Part shown: in pieces, positions 10,922 to 22,215 of the stretch | Position numbering within the stretch: the stretch's first letter is position 1 | How the letters are laid out: every line of letters starts with the position of its first letter | Source: Dermacentor variabilis | Taxonomy: Eukaryota; Arthropoda; Arachnida; Ixodida; Ixodidae | Assembly (NCBI RefSeq): GCF_050947875.1 | Contig: NC_134572.1 | Span: forward strand, 128,154,605 to 128,218,604 | DNA: 64,000 nt | Direction of reading: 5' to 3' | Program-made: the position numbers and the translations under genes | The notes under the pieces: generated by a model | Told to the model about the DNA's origin: nothing | Database searches by the model: none | The model's input: the letters and a program-made list of their open reading frames with translations, nothing else

Positions 10922-12096
10922 GATAAGAGCCCAATGAGCCGCGACTTGTACCTAGACGACGACGTCTCGTCGCGGCTGAAGCGGGCTACCGTGACTTCGT
11001 GCGTGGTCTTGGCCGTGGCCGTGACCCTGCTGGCGCTGTTCTACGCTTTTCGCTCGACGCCTCCCAGTCAAGGGGCGAGGAGGCTGCTGTGCATTACCGA
11101 CGACTGCCGCCTGCACGCCCTCTACCTCGACTACAACTTGAACTACGCCTTCAGCCCTTGCAAGGACTTTGATGGTCACGTCTGCTCCAGCTGGACGCCG
11201 TCGCAGACGTACGCTGAACTGGGCGCCACGGTTCTTGGTGAGCTGGCCGTCAAGTGGGTGGGCAACTTGCCGACCCTCCTGCGCCGCGCGGTCGACGTGG
11301 ACAAGGTGGCCGAGAGACCGCTGCTGATGTACGAAGCCTGCGTGAAAGAACGCGACAACGCCACGGCGCTCGATGCTACACTGTTCCTGGCCTTCCTCAA
11401 AGAGCTAAACCTAGGGTGGCCCGAAACATCTCCGAGCCGGGTCAGCGCCCTGGGAGTGCTTGTCGACCTGGCCTTTAGGTGGCAGATGACCTTCTGGCTC
11501 AGCTTCCAGCTCAGGAAGGATGCGTCTCGAGGTGCCAGGCTCTACATCGAGACCGGTGACGGCGACATGCTGTCGCTGTTCGCCATGAACCACCGCTACG
11601 TGATGCAGCGGGACAGCTACGTTGAATACTGGATGAGTCACTACACGGCACTTTACGGCGACACCGCGTCTGTTCCACCCTCGTCGCAAGTACAAGCAAG
11701 CGCCGCCCAGCAGACGTACATAATCAAGGTGCTCACTGACGTCCGGACGAAAAACGCGCAGTTCGCTACCGTCCTTCCCATTGGGCGAGTCGGGAACCAA
11801 AAGGGGAGAATAACGTCATCTGAGTGGCTGCGACACCTCAAGAAATACCTCTCCGGAGAGGCGTTCCAGTCCTACAGTGACCAAGTCTTGAGCGACAGCT
11901 CCCTGCTGGACGCCATCAGTCTGCTTTTCAACACGTACGATGACCAGCAGCTCATTCACCACTTTTCCTGGCAGTTCGTCCAGATGTACTTCTTGGTTCT
12001 GGATAGGACACCCTTGGAAATCGTCCACTGGGGCAAGACGTACTCTGCGGCTTATGTGCCCGTTTACTGCGCCATGTACGTGGAGGAGGTCTACAG
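10922..12096 (+). CDS. M13 (neprilysin-like) pseudopeptidase, exon 2: membrane anchor and M13 N-terminal domain
   Basis: This exon encodes residues 404-794 and two bases of residue 795. A basic stretch (RLKR, 421-424) precedes one hydrophobic helix at about 425-446, giving a type II signal anchor with the C-terminal side outside the cell. The M13 N-domain opens with the family cysteine pattern: C460 and C465 (CITDDC), then C483 (SPCKDF) and C491 (HVCSSW). This matches the family layout CxxxxC...PCxDFYxxxCxxW. A further conserved Cys lies in YEACVKER. Sequons such as NAT fit an extracellular domain. The exon ends in CAMYVEEVY, the family's C-x-x-Y-V segment before the catalytic domain. Donor: CTACAG|GTAGGA at 12097, phase 2. 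Base composition is GC-rich against AT-rich flanks, as expected for a real exon. In active relatives this family trims bioactive peptides at the cell surface. Confidence 0.85.
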
Positions 12097-14019
12097 GTAG
12101 GATCCTTAATTGGCTCACGTTTCGCGCTCTTCGTAAGTCTTGCGTATCTTTAATGTTATGATTATAAACGTCAACTGCACATCTCTGTTCACAAACTATA
12201 GATGCATTATTCGTTGATGGGATTGATAGATGGGCAAGTTGGTATGCACGCATTGATACCATATGCGCTACAAGATGGGACAGAAGGAAAAAAAAGGAAC
12301 ATACTTACAACTTAGCCTACTGAACAAAAAAGATTTAAACAGCCTCAAATACTGTACAGCTAGGATGTCTTGTTACTCTTAGGCTAGAAAGACAATTGGC
12401 GTACGTAGACACCATGATTCAAGTTCGTGTGCTGCACGTGGAGTATAAATAAGCGTATTCCCGGTTTGACGATGATCGAAGGGCGGCTAACTCACCTTTC
12501 TCCCCTCGTCATAATGTGGAATGCCTCAGTGATCTTCCCTCTCTTAAAGAACTACTGCGTTAATATAATCTGGCTTGCACCTACAGTCTCGACAGTGCCC
12601 TGTAGAATCTAATCTCGGCGTGCCGGAAAGATATCCCTTGTGTTATCTTAATCTGTGGTTAATGCATCTCCCACTTTCTCCGATGTATGATCTCCCCCAT
12701 GTTAACGGAAACTGATAACAGCACTCCCAGTTTGCATGACACATGCGGATTTCTATGCTGGACTGGTTACGCTGGACTCCAGCATGGAAACTAGTATGTA
12801 GCCTTCTAAATGTGAGTTGTGTATCACTTTACCATAACATGTGGGAAATTATACATCGTTGAAATTGGAAGAGATTACATTTTCTAGAGCACTGCCGAGA
12901 TTGTGGGTGCTAGCCAGACTACATGAACGCAGTAGTTCTTTCAAAAGAGAGGAAGTTCATAGGGCGAGGATCATCAGGGCATGCCAAAATGGGATGAGGG
13001 GAAATGGTTGTGTTAACCAAACCTGTTAACTTGTCGGACAGAAAATGCGTTTATTTATGCTCTATGTGTAACACATGAACTTGAATTATGCTGTTGTTTA
13101 CGTGCACTTTTGTCACTGTAACCGTAATATTAACAGGGCAGGTCAGTCTCTCTGGCTGTACGCTATTTAAGGTTCTTGTTTTTGTTTTTTCGCTCAATTC
13201 AGTCGTAAGTCCGCGCTCGTCAGTCTCATCACGTTGTGTCCCGTCTTGTCGCACCGTTAGTATCAATGCTACATTGTTCGTGTTGAAAGGATGCCATTTT
13301 TTGGAATGATTATATTGTTTTTCAAACCAAATCTTTAACACGTCTTTTTTGTGTGTGTGTCGTCACCTCGTAAAGTGCGACACTCATTCATCCAGATAGG
13401 CGGTGATCCCACTTCCTGCTTTGTTTAGCACATTAGAGGAAACCACTGAACACAAACAACATAGTGAGAATCAGCTGCAGTCACAAAATATACACGACAT
13501 TTTAATGCACATGCAGGCAATCCCGAAATGACCGAACGTGCTGAAATCTGTGGCAGCAAGCACTGCGCAATATGAAACATTTGGAGTGTGGGTAATAGTT
13601 GTCATAGTGGCATAAAAGCGAAAATAGAATACTAATGTGGATACCTGTTAGCTCTCAATCAACCAAAACCGGGAAAAATAGTTTTACTTTATTGTTATTG
13701 TTGCCGAATTACATAGTGTGTAGCAGTATTTAGTAAATAAAGAATGCGAATTGAGTAAGGAGGATATGAATTCGCAGTTTTCCTTATCATTGAGCGCGAA
13801 TGTCATGCCAACAGAGTGCAATACGCGTGTGACGAAGCTGGTATGCTATGGCCAATAAGCGACATTAACCGTCTGAGCAGTTGTAAGCAGCGCCATGTTA
13901 CTGCGGTACGCCTAACTTCCGACTAGTCGCGTATAATCCAGGATATGTACGTCGTACTTTGGCACTGCTCATATTACGGCTTTGTCTACAAATGCTGAGA
14001 CACGTAACCTGGTACACAG
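12097..14019 (+). other. Intron 2 of the M13-like gene
   Basis: It runs from GTAGGA at 12097 to ACACAG at 14019. It is AT-rich and stop-dense in all frames. I see no repeat with defined ends and no second gene inside. The polypyrimidine tract before 14019 is weak, but this is the only nearby AG that keeps the phase-2 reading frame. The in-frame translation just upstream of 14020 has no M13 similarity. Confidence 0.6.
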
Positions 14020-14935
14020 GCCACTGCTAGCTTCCATTCACATCGAGCTGGCCATATCTCCGAGCGACATCAGCCGCCTCAACTTCGCCCTCGCAAGCCT
14101 CATGGAGAAAGTTGTGTCAGCGCTCAATGCCTCGCAACTCGAGCCCGGGGCGAAGCGCTCGGCGCTGGCCAGGTACCAGTCCATGCAGGTCCGGGTCTGG
14201 CCTCCGGGTCGGCACTACAGCGAGGACGAGGTCGAGAACGCCTACCACTGCTGTCCCAGGAGGAGCGACTCGTTCGTCCGGCTCTGGACCGAGTGCCAGC
14301 GCTGCCTGCGCCGCGTCGCGGACACGCCTTTCCACCGCGAGTCGAGCGGCATGCACCGGCTGCTGTCGTCCTCGCCCGTCACCTACGACCCCGTCGCGAA
14401 CGAGCTCACCGTGGCCGTCAGCGGCCTGGCCCACCCCCTGTACTACCCCCAAGGCACGCCGGCCATGTTCTACGGCGGCCTGGGCTTCTTCTTCGTGGCG
14501 GAGACGCTCAAGGCTCTGGGCCGAGCTCCCATCGCGGTCCTGGCCAAGGCTAGCGCCACGCTGGACGCGCCGGAGGCCGTGGGTAACCGCTCCGAACGCC
14601 GCTGCTTCGCGGTGCAGAGGAACGACACCCGGGCCACCTACTTCGCGGCGCTCAGCGTGGCCTACTCGGCGTTTGCCGAGGACGCTGCCAGCGAGGTGGA
14701 GGAGCGGAGGCGCCCGATTAGCAGGAGGCACAGCGAGGAGAGCGTGTTCTTCCTCACCGCGTGCCGCATGATGTGCCGCGCGCCTGGTTCGAATCCCCCC
14801 GGCGCGATCGACTGCAACGCGCTCTTCAGGAACTCTCCGCAATTTGCGAGCGCCTTCGCCTGTCCCCGAGAGTCCACGATGAACCCTAGCCAGCGCTGCG
14901 TTTATTTCGGCGACAGCCACGGTTACGCAATTTGA
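14020..14935 (+). CDS. M13 (neprilysin-like) pseudopeptidase, exon 3: degenerate catalytic domain
   Basis: This exon encodes residues 796-1099 and ends in TGA at 14933-14935. It corresponds to the M13 C-terminal peptidase domain. The family context is present: GGLG (947-950), matching the GGIG that precedes the zinc motif in neprilysin; a VFFLTACRMMC block aligning with FFLxxAQxWC; and MNPSQRC near the end, matching MNPxxxC. The catalytic pieces are missing. HExxH is AETLK at residues 955-959 (14498-14512), so both zinc-binding His are gone and only the Glu remains. The second zinc motif ExxxD (GENIAD in neprilysin), the substrate-binding NAFY and the RPEY-like segment are not found. The protein does not end in CxxW but runs on about ten residues after the Cys. 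The frame is intact throughout, so this looks like a maintained pseudoenzyme rather than a pseudogene. Ticks and other arachnids carry expanded M13 families, in which inactive members are plausible. Confidence 0.83.
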
Positions 14936-16644
14936 CAGCTTAATCGCGTTTGTGCGTGCAACGCACGTACGATGCTGCTTGCAAAACGGGAAACGCGTTG
15001 ACTTCTCTTTTTTTCTTATTCTCGTTGCGTTATATTTTCTGGCAGTTATCACTGCTCTCAAGACGCTCCCAACTGCAAGCGCGAAATGTGGTAAACGCGA
15101 ACCGAGTACTGAACATTTTAGTGCATTTGTGGAGTTTAGCAATTCAGCGCTGGCAGTGGCTGTAAGAAGAATCGTATATGATTTTGAAATATGTTTTTTT
15201 CATGAGTTCTGTGAGTTGTGGCTTTGCATCAATGAACTTCAACAGTTCTTCTGAACGTCATGTTTTCTCATTTTCTGCGTTTTGGGGCTTGTTATGAGAC
15301 AATTTTTGCATGTCGGGTGGAACTATACTACGCTCATTTTATTGTGCAGCTGACGCGTTAGTCTGTGTGCTTTGACTAGTTTTTCACAGACGGAAATAGT
15401 GAAAATTAGTATCCAACAGCACCTAACGCCTGTTAACAATTATATGTATTGCAGATATTACGCATTGCCTGTGCAACAACGCATATTTTACCGCTTATTC
15501 AGCGTACACTTTCGTGGTGAATGTGAAGCAATTCCTACCACGGAGCGCATAAGTCATAGGCGCGAGTAAGAGTGATGTTCCCATTAAATTATTTTACTTG
15601 TCCTGGTGCTTACATGCCTTTCCCTTTATTGTGCTGATGAATATTTTATTTCTTATTGTGATTTGATGTAAGTTGATTTACTTGTGCGATCCTTTTTCTT
15701 TATCTATTTTTTCCTTTATTTTACCGGCGTAAAACGTACAAAGTTTCGAACTGATTGGACCCATGGTCAAAGGTTAGTAGTGGGTCCAATGAGAAAGTGC
15801 CAGTTATGCAAATACTGGTACTAACGTTATTGGATATACTTACTCCATAATTACACGACAGAAGTGCACCACGTGCATGCATGTATCATTTTCACTTTAC
15901 ATTAAAACTGGTAGAACGGATAGAGAAATAAAGCAATTCAAATATCAAAGCCTCAAATCACCATCGATATACTCATATCAGTAGTAAGAAAGTCTTATGA
16001 GTAAGTTTGCATCCCAAGGAATTAGAGGGTATTGTCACTTGTTTAAAACAGCAATTATAAAATAGATGCATTGTGATCAATAACATCAGGAAAATGTATT
16101 TAGCCCAACAAATTGTTTTTTCAGGACGGAAGAAAACGTGTTGGCCAGTGTTATCTTTACCCGTAGTTTACTCTAAACTTTAGGTCCACTAAATCGAATA
16201 AAACGCTGACCATAAGCAGGAGGAAGATCAAAATGTCCGAACCTTTCGTATCTCGTCGTATGAGAGGATGAGTAAAAGAGAGATGAAATGGCATGGTATC
16301 ATTAACAACACTAAAAAAAAAAAAAAAACGTGGCCGTTCTCAAATCCTGTATCACACCTCTAAGTAAAATTTCGCGAATCGTATTTGTCCCAGGCCTCGT
16401 TCGAAGCAGATGGCCGGCATCCACTGCAGACAAAGTAGCGGAGTACTTTGGACACAGAACATCATCTTCACATGGTTGACCCTGCGAGCAAGTGATGGCT
16501 GCTGTGAGTTTCGCCGCGGCCGGAAATCTGAGAGAGGCTTCCTCCACCACAAAGAGATTTTGGGAAAGGGAGCAGACACGCTGGAGTATGAGGAGCGTAG
16601 GAGTGTGCTGAATTGGGCTGGTTGGTTCACGACGAATGTGGTAG
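14936..16644. other. Downstream flank of the M13-like gene, nothing recognised
   Basis: AT-rich sequence with candidate AATAAA signals near 15927 and 16197, either of which could serve the M13-like transcript; I cannot choose. A poly-A run lies at 16312-16328. No coding signal was found. Confidence 0.4.
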
Positions 16645-16702
16645 AAACAGCGCGAAGGAAAGGACGAAAGTATTTGATTTCGTTGTGTCCTTCGCGCTGT
16701 TT
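16645..16702. repeat. 15-bp inverted repeat
   Basis: AAACAGCGCGAAGGA (16645-16659) is the exact reverse complement of 16688-16702. Confidence 0.8.
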
Positions 16703-16921
16703 TTACCCTCTTCGGAATGAGGGATAAAAACGAACAGTGCCCAGCGTGAACACTATGAACGATGTATTATGGACAACACATTCTATAAGTCACTGTTGCA
16801 GCATGTGCGTGAGTGAAACGAGCCTCCAGACTTACGTTTAATTTCGTAGTGAAGTTATGCCGCCGTGGCAACCCAAGCCAATAAAAAAAGACGGTTGCTG
16901 TATCATATCATATATATAATT

Positions 16922-17269
16922 TGTGGGAGGCGGCTCGAAGAGGTAGCCGCCGTGGTCACGGTTTATTTAGACCGGCCAGCCTTGGTTGCGTGGCGTCTCG
17001 GGAGCGGCCACTCCTGCTCGAACATGCTAGCGTGCTCTTTTCTCCGCTACCTGGTAGTCAGTCGTCGATTCAGCCAGTAGTAACTAACTGGGACCAAACG
17101 GTCGTAGCAAGCAATTAGCCACCACCCATCGGGCCACCGGCAAGCTAATTTAGTGACATCGTTACGACGTAAATAAAGTTGTTTCTCTCTCTCTCTTTCT
17201 CTCCCCGCTACCTGCACGTGAGCCCTTTTCTTCTTCACCGGCTCTGGAGGCGATAGTCGCGCCGCTACA
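16922..17269 (-). mobile_element. LTR-like repeat, copy 2, interrupted by a retroposed insert
   Basis: Homologous to 1291-1482. It starts TGTGGGAGGCGGC and ends GCCGCTACA on the + strand (TG...CA). Removing the 151-bp insert and one 10-bp duplication leaves 187 bp, close to the 192 bp of copy 1. No clear target-site duplication flanks the whole unit, and no internal region is adjacent, so it may be a solo LTR or a fragment. Confidence 0.6.
17044..17214 (+). mobile_element. 151-bp retroposed insert with 10-bp target-site duplication
   Basis: CCGCTACCTG occurs at 17044-17053 and 17205-17214 around an insert at 17054-17204. The insert has AAATAAAG followed by a CT-rich tail immediately before the right duplication, as expected for a 3'-end-primed SINE or truncated LINE. 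It is inserted in the middle of the LTR-like repeat, so it is younger than that repeat. Confidence 0.8.
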
Positions 17270-17509
17270 CAGGCACTATACTAAATAAAGCCAGACTAGG
17301 TTAATAAAATATTGAGTTAATAATTATTCGCAACGCTCGCTTCTTGCGTATTGTTGGCATATTGGTTCAAGATTAGCTTTAAAAGCCTCACCTCAAGATT
17401 CTTTAGAATACGTCAGATGACTGTGAATGAACACAAAATATAATATGCGCAGAGTGTTTATGTAAGAATGATGCTGGTGCGTGTCAGAGTGATTAGCGTA
17501 TCCACGCCA

Positions 17510-18126
17510 GTTTGTACAGATTGCCCTTATTTACTTTTGTCAGTGCAGGTTGTTATTAAACAACACACCGAGATACTGAAAGGAACGAACTTTATATAAC
17601 GAAATATCGTTTATTAAACTGTAAACATTTAGGAAGCAGATATTGACTACGTGTGTGAAATACAACACATTTAGTCTTTTTAACGCTATATTAAGCTTGT
17701 TTATTAGAAAACCATTGATATGCCTTTTTGAACTCTTCTTTTGCTTTAGTTTCCAAATCATAAACGTTGTCGTCTGTAACCACAATAGAAGTTCCGTCGG
17801 TATGCTCAAGGACTTTACTTAATTTTAGTATTAGTGGTAAGCCGTTAATACAAAAATAAATTAATATTGACCTGATTATAGATCCTTGCGGGACCCCAGT
17901 GCTCGCATTCTTGGGTGATGATATAACAATGTCCATACTGACTTCTTGTACACGGTTATGGAGGTAACTGGCAAGAATATCAAACGTGGTCCCACCGAAA
18001 CCGCAATGCTTTAATTTATTAAGATATATGTTGTGATCAACCCTGTCGAGGCGTAGTTTAGCTCCAAAATAATGACTCCAACAAGCATATTATTTTGCAA
18101 AGCAGCGTTGGACACAGAATGGGCTG

Positions 18127-18179
<53 letters not shown>

Positions 18180-19010
18180 TATTATTATTAAATATTGGAG
18201 TTTACGTTAACACTGCTGACGAAGTCGAATAATTTGGACAAAACTCATATTGCTGCGAACGCATAACCTGAAACTTATCGATAAATTTATAGAATCGTCT
18301 TGCGAGAATCTTTTCGAAAATAATATTAATCAGATTGAGCACAGATATTAGTCTGTAGTTACAAGGATTACTGCTATATCCTTCCTTGAAAACAGGGGCA
18401 ACCCAAGCAGCATTTAGTGGGCACGGATACCTGGAGCAGTTGAAAGAATGATTAAGCAAGTGACATAAGGATGTCCCTAAAATATGTACGTTTTCTTTAG
18501 GCAGGCGAAAAGCAATACTATCCAGTCCGGAGGGTTTTCCTGACAACATAATACTGACTGTCACCATAATGTCCTCAAGATCAACGGCATAAATTGGCAA
18601 AAGCGTTAGGATATACAGGACCCTGAAAAAATATATATGGTCGCTATCACTAAACTTCACAGGTAAAGAGAAAAAGTAAACAAAATATGTGTTGAATTGT
18701 TCTACAGTTTCTTCGTGAATATCGTCTGGAAGGGCGATTCGTTTACGTTGTTTTCCTATAACATCGTTTTACTCTTTCAAATATTGTTCAAGTCACGGCC
18801 TGTCTGCATAATTAACTGTGTTTAATAATCTCTTTTAGGCGATCTAATAATAAGGACACACTTATGGCACTCTGTCTTGAACTGTTGTAAATAGTCTTCA
18901 TTGAGTTTGTCATGTCGCCACTCATCATACCAATATTTCTTTGGCTTTAAGCGGTTCAAGTGTCTGCTCTGTCGTCCAAGGGCCCACAGGTTTATCATAT
19001 CTGCCATTTA
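17510..19010 (-). pseudogene. Non-LTR retrotransposon reverse transcriptase relic
   Basis: The order on the - strand is 18822-19007 (an N-terminal piece with KYWYDEWRHDKL), 18202-18660 (RT fingers: SGLDSIAFRLPKE, AAWVAPVFKEG, NYRLISVLNLINIIFEKIL, QYEFCPNYST), then 17691-17936 (STGVPQGSIIRSILIYF and a decayed palm) and 17540-17809 (YLGVLFNNNLH). This is the normal order of a LINE RT with multiple frameshifts and stops. An (ATT)n tract at 18127-18191 interrupts it. It looks CR1- or Jockey-like, but the clade is uncertain. It is dead. Confidence 0.75.
18127..18191. repeat. (ATT)n microsatellite
   Basis: About 20 ATT units with one ACT interruption, located inside the LINE relic. Confidence 0.95.
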
Positions 19011-19847
19011 GAACGTTGCGTTTACCCCTGGCTAAGCGATGTTTATAACGGCAAACAGATTTGTTGGTTCGGTGTCGATATCTTCGTTGAATATGGCGTT
19101 CTATATTCTATCGATATAATCGCTTTCCTCAATGTATAATAAGCTATGCTCTTGCATAGTGATCAGGGGAATCAGCGCAGCTAAACAAAGACACACACAC
19201 ACAACGCCTCGCTCTTTGACTCCCCTTTCTTTGTGTGCGTGCCTTCTTTTGCTGCGCTAATTTTCCGCATTAACATTTGGCTCTGTGTTATTTCGATGCG
19301 TTACATAATTTTACTCAAAAGCATGTCAAACTAGGGAGCTCGCAGACTTGGGGTTTGCTGCACAGCGCACGACACACGATAAACAGCTGAGTCAGTGTCA
19401 TGTGGGCACGTCCACTGAAGCTCGTGGAACAACTTGGTCGCATGGCAGCAGCATGCAGCTCGGCCTAGTCCATCTTATTCCGTGACGTTGGTTTCTTCCA
19501 GATCTGACGATGTTTCCTAAGTATTTAGCAGGCTTATCGGAGCGTTTTGCACGATATATTGAAATAAACATAAAACGTGTGATCCGTCTCCACCAGTTAA
19601 GAGCACTTTCCGCCACTAATGAGAAAGATCCTTACGTGAAGCGGAGTTGCGTTAGTCTAAATAATTATACTATATTCACTAACGTTCATACTCAGTCCCT
19701 CAATGAATAAAGCAAAGTGCGAGCTGTCAATTGTCACTTCTTTGAATATCATTTAGATATTCCAGGTGAATGCAGGGACGCGGGAAAGTGGAAGAAGGAC
19801 CTTTCAGAAGTAAGCATGTCTTCGGTGTTACGGTAAAGTTTCGCTGT
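19011..19847. other. Nothing recognised
   Basis: No coding or repeat structure that I can support, apart from a short (AC)n run near 19190. Confidence 0.3.
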
Positions 19848-19899
19848 GCAAGGCCAGTGAGTGCGCTTTCAAAATTGAAAGCGCACTCACTGGCCTTGC
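19848..19899. repeat. Perfect hairpin, 25-bp arms and 2-nt centre
   Basis: The left arm begins GCAAGGCCAGTGAG and ends GCGCTTTCAA. The right arm is its exact reverse complement, with AA at the centre. Total length is 52 bp. Confidence 0.95.
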
Positions 19900-20172
19900 A
19901 GCGTAGCGGTGGCTGGTACTTGGACCGTTTGGGCTGGTGATGTAAATGGAGCTTTCAGGCTTTATTAGCTCAGCGACTGTACCTAAACTTCAATATTTTG
20001 CATGCTACATGTTCTACTTTCCTGCAATTTTTTTTCACGGTTCCAGCTAATAGTTATTTCTCGCCCTGTATGAACAGAAGGCTGTCTCTGCCGTCATGAT
20101 GCGAGGCCACAGTTGGCGCTCGTGATAATTGTAGCTGCTACTGCGGCTCGTGTGCCCCAAACGCAGCGCATA

Positions 20173-20218
20173 CTTACTACTACTACTACTACTACTACTG
20201 CTACTACTACTACTACTG

Positions 20219-20287
<69 letters not shown>

Positions 20288-20309
20288 ATAATAATAATAA
20301 TAATAATAT
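20173..20309. repeat. (TAC)n/(TAA)n compound microsatellite
   Basis: About 38 TAC-type units with a few TGC variants, passing into (AAT)n from about 20287. The long Ser, Thr and Leu runs it encodes are artefacts. Confidence 0.97.
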
Positions 20310-20539
20310 TAATGAACATATTTTTAATCAACATGCATGATGCTCGAGACTTGCGGAAAAAATGCTGCCATGATGGACAGCTTGACGAAGCCACAGGTGC
20401 CCAAAAATACTATCTGCACCGCGACATGATTCCATGCACACAAACCGTAGCGAAAAAACGGATCGTATTAACTACGCTAAGTCGCATACTGTGCCACAAT
20501 ATTAACCACGTGTGTCCGTGTTAGGTGGCCAAGTATCTT

Positions 20540-20782
20540 TTAAGGCTCACTCACATTACGCCGACCCAACACCGATTTCGGTCAGTCGACTGTCGGCGAC
20601 AGCGTTTTTTCCTTCGTGTCGGCGCGTCTGTCCCACTGTACCGACAATCTGCCGACGGTCGGTAGATAGCTCGGCGTCAGTACAGTGTGACAGAGGCGCC
20701 GACACGAAGGGGAAAAACGTTGTCGCCGACAGTCGGCTGACCGAAATTGGTGTTGGGTCGGCGTAGTGTGAGTGAGCCTTCA
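20540..20782. mobile_element. 235-bp foldback MITE
   Basis: Almost the whole element (20544-20778) is one long imperfect palindrome. It starts GGCTCACTCACATTACGCCG and ends in the near-complement GGCGTAGTGTGAGTGAGCC, and the two halves pair to a centre at about 20660. It is flanked by TTAA at the left and TTCA at the right, which fits a decayed TTAA target duplication. It has no coding capacity. The two strands translate to nearly the same peptide because of the symmetry. Confidence 0.88.
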
Positions 20783-21699
20783 GAAGTTGCACAGATACTG
20801 CAAGTTGGAAATGAGCAGACTTGTCAAAACGCCACCCACAAGCGCTGCCGCCGCCCACGCTGATATCATCCGGACCCGTTCGACACTCAGGCAACGATTC
20901 CTTGATAACGTTTCGAGCAAGCGTGCTGAACGTTTACGTCACTTCCTACCGATCGCCAGTCCGCGGCACGATACCGATGGTGCCGCAGGCTCGCTTCGCT
21001 TGCTGCATTTTCGAAATAGATTTCTCCTGTCGCTTTTCTTGCGTGGTGGAAGGCTTTCTACTTGCCATATAAGGTCAAAACTTGCGGTGCCGTGTGGATG
21101 CCTGACTGTACTCTACATAACCGGGCGGAGAAGGAGATGCAGTTCTGTCTTCATCTTCGAAAGACAAGAGCACGAGAGGCAACAGGACTCGCGCTATTCC
21201 TCGGGAGAACTGTGTGCGTACGTCGGACAGTACACGAAGGTAAGATTCTCGCTGCAGTCAAATAGTAATTCCAGTATTCTATCGTGTTGCTCGTTTTAAT
21301 TACAGTGCCTGAAACGGGGTGCTTTAAAACGGAAGCCTCGTATCAAAGGCGTAACGGTCGCAACAGCGGTCTTCACTGTAAGTTGACACGCATGCATGCG
21401 CTGTAGCTTTGCATTTAATCGCTTTACGTTCTTACTGAAGCACGGCGATTGTAGTGCACTAATTTGTCAACCATTAGATCCTGACGCGCTTCAGGGCATA
21501 TTGACGCGTTCAAATCCTGACGTGTTTCAGGGGACATTGTACGCATGGTGCTGTCAGCGTCAAAAGAAACGTAAACAGCGGGGCGCGTGGACCAAGCATA
21601 AGTCAAGGCATAGTGCACGCCGTCCAGTCATCATCATTGACAGGCGCGCACATCAGGTTTGGCCGCACTGCGCAATGTGGCGCACAAGGGGCAAAACCG
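20783..21699. other. Nothing recognised
   Basis: Moderately GC-rich sequence with a 175-codon open frame at 20772-21299 that partly overlaps the MITE and shows no recognisable domain. I do not call it a gene. Confidence 0.3.
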
Positions 21700-22215
21700 C
21701 ATGAGCAAATGTTGACCGTTGTTAAGATTGGGGGTTCAATCCCATCGCTCGTGATCCGTTGTCAAGACTGGAGTCGGGCATGAATTAGAAGGTAGCTGGC
21801 CCATGCCGTCGTCCAACTTATCCACGCTGAGGACGTTGATGAAGGGAAGGACTGCTTCTCAGCGAGAACGAGGAATATGGGTTTATTTACAGTATTTATA
21901 TCAGTCTAACATGACTGCATGGGAGAGAGTGTCCTGAGCAGCCGCACAACAGCGGTTTTTAAACACTCGGTCCTCTCCCGATACAAGGTGATCCGAACGT
22001 TCGTTTAGTCATCGCAAACTAGCCGCGTCTCTGCGGCATGGTTTACACACACACACGCACACACGCGTACACACAGGTGCGGAGGTCCGGAGCCGACATC
22101 AGAGGGGCCCCGTAGAACTCGGAGCCGTTCCGGGTAGCGCGTTGTCTTGCGTCTTGGCCGGTGCGTGGGAAGCAGCGCAAAACGGCGTTCCCGCGGCAAC
22201 TCGCGCACCCGTAGC
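21700..22215. repeat. Probable interspersed repeat block
   Basis: The block begins with a tRNA B-box-like GGGGGTTCAATCCC at about 21730. It continues through a GGGTTTATTTACAG tract (about 21889-21902), an (AC)n stretch at about 22047-22075 and a GC-rich end. The style matches dispersed repeats of tick genomes as I remember them. No ends or target duplication could be defined. Confidence 0.35.

Noticed and set aside
13982..14019. Extra codons upstream of exon 3 in the same open frame
   Set aside because: No M13 similarity. The AG at 14018-14019 is the only nearby acceptor keeping the phase from exon 2.
14117..15142. 341-codon minus-strand open frame
   Set aside because: It is the antisense shadow of GC-rich exon 3, with no domain of its own.
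20150..20524. Frames encoding poly-Leu, poly-Ser and poly-Thr tracts
   Set aside because: They are translations of the (TAC)n microsatellite.
20512..20894. Two opposed frames encoding almost the same peptide
   Set aside because: The foldback MITE is palindromic, so both strands read alike; this is not a gene.
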